From Lysobacterales bacterium (GTDB taxonomy: Bacteria > Pseudomonadota > Gammaproteobacteria > Xanthomonadales > SZUA-36), in contig JAOUCS010000013.1 of NCBI GenBank assembly GCA_029859645.1, forward strand, positions 1 through 46,019: a stretch of DNA of 46,019 bases, written 5' to 3'. The translations under genes and the position numbers were made by a program. Under the pieces are notes generated by a model. The model saw only the letters and a list, made by a program, of their open reading frames with translations. It ran no database searches and was not told where the DNA came from. Positions 45,341 to 46,019 of this stretch are shown here, piece by piece. Position 1 is the stretch's first letter. The number at the start of each line of letters is the position of its first letter.

Positions 45341-45357
45341 AGATGAGTAACTCATCT
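45341..45357. promoter_or_regulatory. 17-base palindrome, candidate operator
   Basis: AGATGAGT-A-ACTCATCT has perfect 8-base arms around one centre base, 122 bases before the NHL gene. It may be a regulator binding site for that gene. Confidence 0.3.
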
Positions 45358-45479
45358 ACAGGCCGTCGAGCCAATTTCCGCAATGTGTCGTTTCCAGCCC
45401 AGGCCGCCTCTAAGTCCGGCTCTTCGCCTTGATCATGAGTAGCTTTCCTTCCGGCCTAACTACGCATAAACTTGCCATC

Positions 45480-46019
45480 ATGAGAAACCTGATTGCATTT
45501 GCCTGCGCCCTGCTTTGGGCCACCACCGCCCTGTGCCAGCCCTACGAGGTTTATGTCAGCGACACGCCCAATTTCGGCCAGCCGCCCTGGCAGATCCTGA
45601 AATACGATGAAAATGGCGAGAATCCGGTCGTATTCATTACTGAAAACCTGGCCTGGCCGCACGATATTGTGTTCCTGGAAGAGAGCAACCGGGTACTTGT
45701 CTCCAATTACAATAGCGGGACCATTGATCGCTATAACGCGACAACCGGACAGTATGTGGATACGTTAACCTCAAACGTCATCGCACCCACCCGCATGCAG
45801 ATTGGACCCGATGGCCTGCTGTACGTGGCACAGGACGGCGGCAACAGCCGCGTCAGGCGGTTCCGGCTGGACGGCACCTTTGTCGATGATTTCACCAACC
45901 CGGGCATCAGCCGTCCCCTGGGCATGGCCTGGGACCGCTTCGGTAATCTCTATGTCTCCTCCTATGACGGCCAGTTGGTCAGGAGGTTTGGCCCTGACGG
46001 AAGACCAGGGCAATTTCAT
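45480..46019 (+). CDS. Secreted NHL/SMP-30-type beta-propeller protein, partial
   Basis: The first 180 codons of an exported protein; the 3' end lies beyond the window. Signal peptide at 1-20 (MRNLIAFACALLWATTALCQ). Then six-bladed-propeller-like repeats appear, each with patterns such as LAWPHDIVFLEESNRVLVSN, APTRMQIGPDGLLYVAQDGG and RPLGMAWDRFGNLYVSSYDG. These are the YVAD/YVSN-type strands of NHL propellers. Ligand or substrate unknown. No full promoter identified. Confidence 0.85.
   Translation, partial: MRNLIAFACALLWATTALCQPYEVYVSDTPNFGQPPWQILKYDENGENPVVFITENLAWPHDIVFLEESNRVLVSNYNSGTIDRYNATTGQYVDTLTSNVIAPTRMQIGPDGLLYVAQDGGNSRVRRFRLDGTFVDDFTNPGISRPLGMAWDRFGNLYVSSYDGQLVRRFGPDGRPGQFH

Larger units (their letters stand above)
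44971..45479. other. 509-base gap with a hairpin and a palindrome
   Basis: It contains a hairpin at 45238-45262, a near-perfect 17-base palindrome at 45341-45357 and no convincing gene. An 83-codon frame at 45095-45346 runs through the hairpin and is treated as spurious. Confidence 0.5.

Noticed and set aside
45095-45346. 83-codon frame with an ATG
   Set aside because: It runs through a terminator-like hairpin, has no good ribosome binding site and shows no protein-like pattern. Probably not a gene.

Overview
The window reads as a chromosomal segment of a free-living, probably marine or sediment gammaproteobacterium. The evidence is gene order: pheA-aroA-cmk, and prmB-aroC-asd-fimV-truA-trpF-trpB-trpA-accD-folC-SPOR-cvpA-purF, are core gammaproteobacterial neighbourhoods. 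The Oar-like TonB receptor, M2 peptidase and CadC/TolB/TPR regulator suggest something near Woeseiaceae, Wenzhouxiangellaceae or Xanthomonadales. That placement is inference.

Layout. (1) 1-4775: aromatic amino-acid and nucleotide genes on the minus strand (cmk partial, aroA, pheA), then an AsmA-like protein, a small polyhydroxyalkanoate-system protein and a conserved unknown. (2) 4854-14104: a lipid-storage neighbourhood with a patatin-like lipase, a two-domain fatty acyl-CoA reductase, an acyl-CoA-binding protein, a TetR regulator, a phasin with 11-residue amphipathic repeats, a TPR protein, a HerA-type ATPase and a wax ester synthase/DGAT. Together these give a plausible route from acyl-CoA to fatty alcohol to wax ester, plus carrier, granule coat, lipase and regulator. 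(3) 14111-27803: a long, tightly packed minus-strand biosynthetic run from prmB to purF with many stop/start overlaps. (4) 27828-33324: SCO protein, phosphatidylserine decarboxylase, M2 peptidase lipoprotein, a secreted unknown and PpnN. (5) 33392-36640: a 1082-residue TonB-dependent receptor with a structured leader.

(6) 37014-45479: tRNA-Pro(CGG) followed by an accessory region of small unknown, membrane and secreted genes, a decayed gene, an isoprenylcysteine-methyltransferase-like enzyme, an MscS channel, a visibly AT-rich secreted protein, a CadC-type regulator and a possible CotH-like secreted protein. Short repeated motifs and inverted terminator-like repeats lie between these genes. 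(7) 45480-46019: the start of a secreted NHL-type beta-propeller protein running off the end.

The best candidates for something new are the wax-ester/lipid-body neighbourhood with its perilipin-like hendecad phasin, the structured leader of the TonB receptor gene, and the repeat-rich region behind the tRNA. I see no CRISPR array, no complete insertion sequence, no integrase and no rRNA. All assignments come from reading the sequence and knowledge of the families; no database search was run.
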